DNA of 64,000 nt from Tyto alba. Its lineage: Eukaryota; Chordata; Aves; Strigiformes; Tytonidae. The stretch lies in contig NW_024881324.1 in assembly GCF_018691265.1 (NCBI RefSeq), positions 10,996,730 through 11,060,729 on the forward strand, in the 5' to 3' direction. This document shows, one piece after another, positions 62,573 to 64,000 of this stretch; the stretch's first letter is position 1; each line of letters opens with the position of its first letter. The position numbers and the translations under genes are program-made. The notes under the pieces are model-generated. The model saw nothing but the letters and a program-made list of their open reading frames with translations. It made no database searches and had not been told where the DNA came from.

Positions 62573-64000
62573 AAATGTTAAAAGGTAAGACTCACTGTTT
62601 TTCACCAGCTGTAGTGGGGCTTTGAGATAGGATGAATTTCTACCAGCAGAAGCATCACCCTTTAAACTTGACTTTGCAAGCAAAGGACATTCCCATTCTA
62701 TGTGCTGGTTGTGGATGGACAAGTCTGATACATATTGTTTGTCGATGCAAATTGGACCACTTCCACCTCATGTGTAAATGAACACAACCTTCGTATCACT
62801 TGAGGCTCTGGCCTCAAGTTGTGTAAATTTGCTTTTTTGTAGGAATTCTTTTTTATGGTTATTTTTTGATAAAGTTCTGTAAGCAGAATGGCAGCTTTCT
62901 GCATGGAGATGTGTTCATGTGCATTTGTCTAGGTATGTTCACACAACTGGACTTTGCCTGCAAATATGCAAGTGGTCACTGAAAGAGTTTTATTTAATTT
63001 GCTATTGGAAACTTAAGTTTTGCAGGTATATGTGAGCTGATTAAAGAACAATTGCTTTAGACATAAATTTGCATAAATACATAAATTAACTAGTAGTGAC
63101 TAATGATAAAATTAATATAAAATGCCACTGGATAATTTCCCTTCTATTCTCTGATGAGAAGGCAAAGTATCGTAAGGGTAGGGGGGCTGGGGAAGAAAAT
63201 CTAAAATGAAGGGGGGAAAGAGTGTAATTTACACCACTTAAAAGTGCTCATGTGTAAAAGAGAGAAGGGTGAGGAAATTGGCTGGAGATAGGTATGAAAA
63301 GAAAATGTCTTCTAATTTCCTCTGAAGCACAGTGACCAGGGCATGTGGTGATTACACAAAGGCCGCCACCGAAATACTCCATTATTCAGTTATGTTGATA
63401 AGTAACACCGGAAGAATTTCTCTCTGCTGTTGAAAATCAGGTATTGCTCTCATTCTGAAATTACGAACTCATGAAAAACACCCTATCAAAACCTGATCAT
63501 GTTAAGGGACAAGGGCATAATTTCTTTTGAAGTTCTTTGTAAGTAAGTTGGAGTCACAAGCCTGTTAGATCAACTACTCAAAAATACTAATTTTTGTTTG
63601 AGTGAAGTGCCGAAGAATGTAGTCTACTGTGACCCTGAAAAAAGAAATTTTGGTGCTAACTATATTGAATACTTAAAAAATAAACCAAACCACCCTCAGA
63701 AAAACACAAAACTGAACAAAAAATCCCCAAGACATGCATAAAACCTCACTCCAAAACATCAAAACCCACTGTGCATCTTCATTAGATATGGGGGAGGAGG
63801 AATACTTCTTTCCTTCTTGCTGTGAAAGGAACTTACAGACTATAACAACTGAAACTTGACTATGGCCAATATAGGCTGTAATAGGTTTTGCTAGGGAAAT
63901 CTGACATGCAGAAGGAATACATAGAATTTAATGCAGATCATCTTAATTCCATCAAAGTTATGGATGTATACTGATTTACACCAGTTGAAAATTTGTCCCA
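62573..64000. other. non-coding stretch to window end
   Basis: AT-rich. A G-rich patch (AGGGTAGGGGGGCTGGGG) lies near 63175-63193. No gene recognised at the window edge. Confidence 0.7.

Noticed and set aside
62269..62574. 101-codon + frame with poly-Cys
   Set aside because: Made by the CTG/TTG repeat at its start and the T23 tract at its end.
1..64000. tRNA, rRNA, CRISPR arrays, bacterial operons, mitochondrial insert
   Set aside because: I looked for tRNA B-box strings, rRNA-like blocks, regularly spaced direct repeats, and dense open frames with ribosome sites, and saw none.

Overview
This window is vertebrate nuclear DNA, almost certainly from a bird. The main evidence is a 5'-truncated CR1 LINE (about 46680-47655). 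It ends in the short ATTCTATG-type direct repeats that close avian CR1 elements and has no poly(A) tail. Two LTR-like units of kinds common in bird genomes support this (about 30768-31857 and 55530-56117). From memory these LTR types are familiar from neoavian rather than galliform genomes, but I could not search. The sequence is AT-rich, full of mononucleotide runs, and shows no bacterial-style gene packing, operons, tRNA, rRNA or CRISPR.

No protein-coding gene can be assigned with confidence. The open frames are short, overlapping and mostly explained by low-complexity, pyrimidine-rich or repeat DNA. The window is best read as intergenic DNA or the inside of a very long intron. A few segments have exon-like splice geometry. 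The best is 59531-59586, with a long pyrimidine tract plus AG on one side and a perfect GAG|GTAAGT donor on the other. Weaker ones are 40903-41103 and 37125-37182. Two short stretches resemble fragments of known domains, an EF-hand loop near 24004 and a laminin-EGF-like string near 4994, and both may be chance.

Layout: 1-9289 is plain non-coding DNA. 9290-9620 is an ATTA/octamer-rich block that looks like a conserved non-coding element. 13780-14045 is a small CpG-dense cluster. 23800-24430 and 27840-28470 are two further enhancer-like blocks. Between them, 25308-25995 holds a T33 tract and a T11G14 run. 30768-31857 is a solo LTR with an internal repeat of about 48 bp. 33230-33620 and 43050-43560 look like two very old, antisense remnants of an amniote-type CR1. 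37800-38060 is a fourth enhancer-like block, with paired SOX-like half-sites, a GLI-like site and an E-box. 38431-38510 is a four-copy, exactly 20-bp minisatellite. 46680-47655 is the younger CR1. 55530-56117 is a second solo LTR. The rest, to 64000, is plain non-coding DNA with simple repeats.

I found no new gene system. The items most worth follow-up are the candidate exon at 59531-59586, the four possible regulatory blocks, the CpG cluster, and the repeat-bearing LTR.
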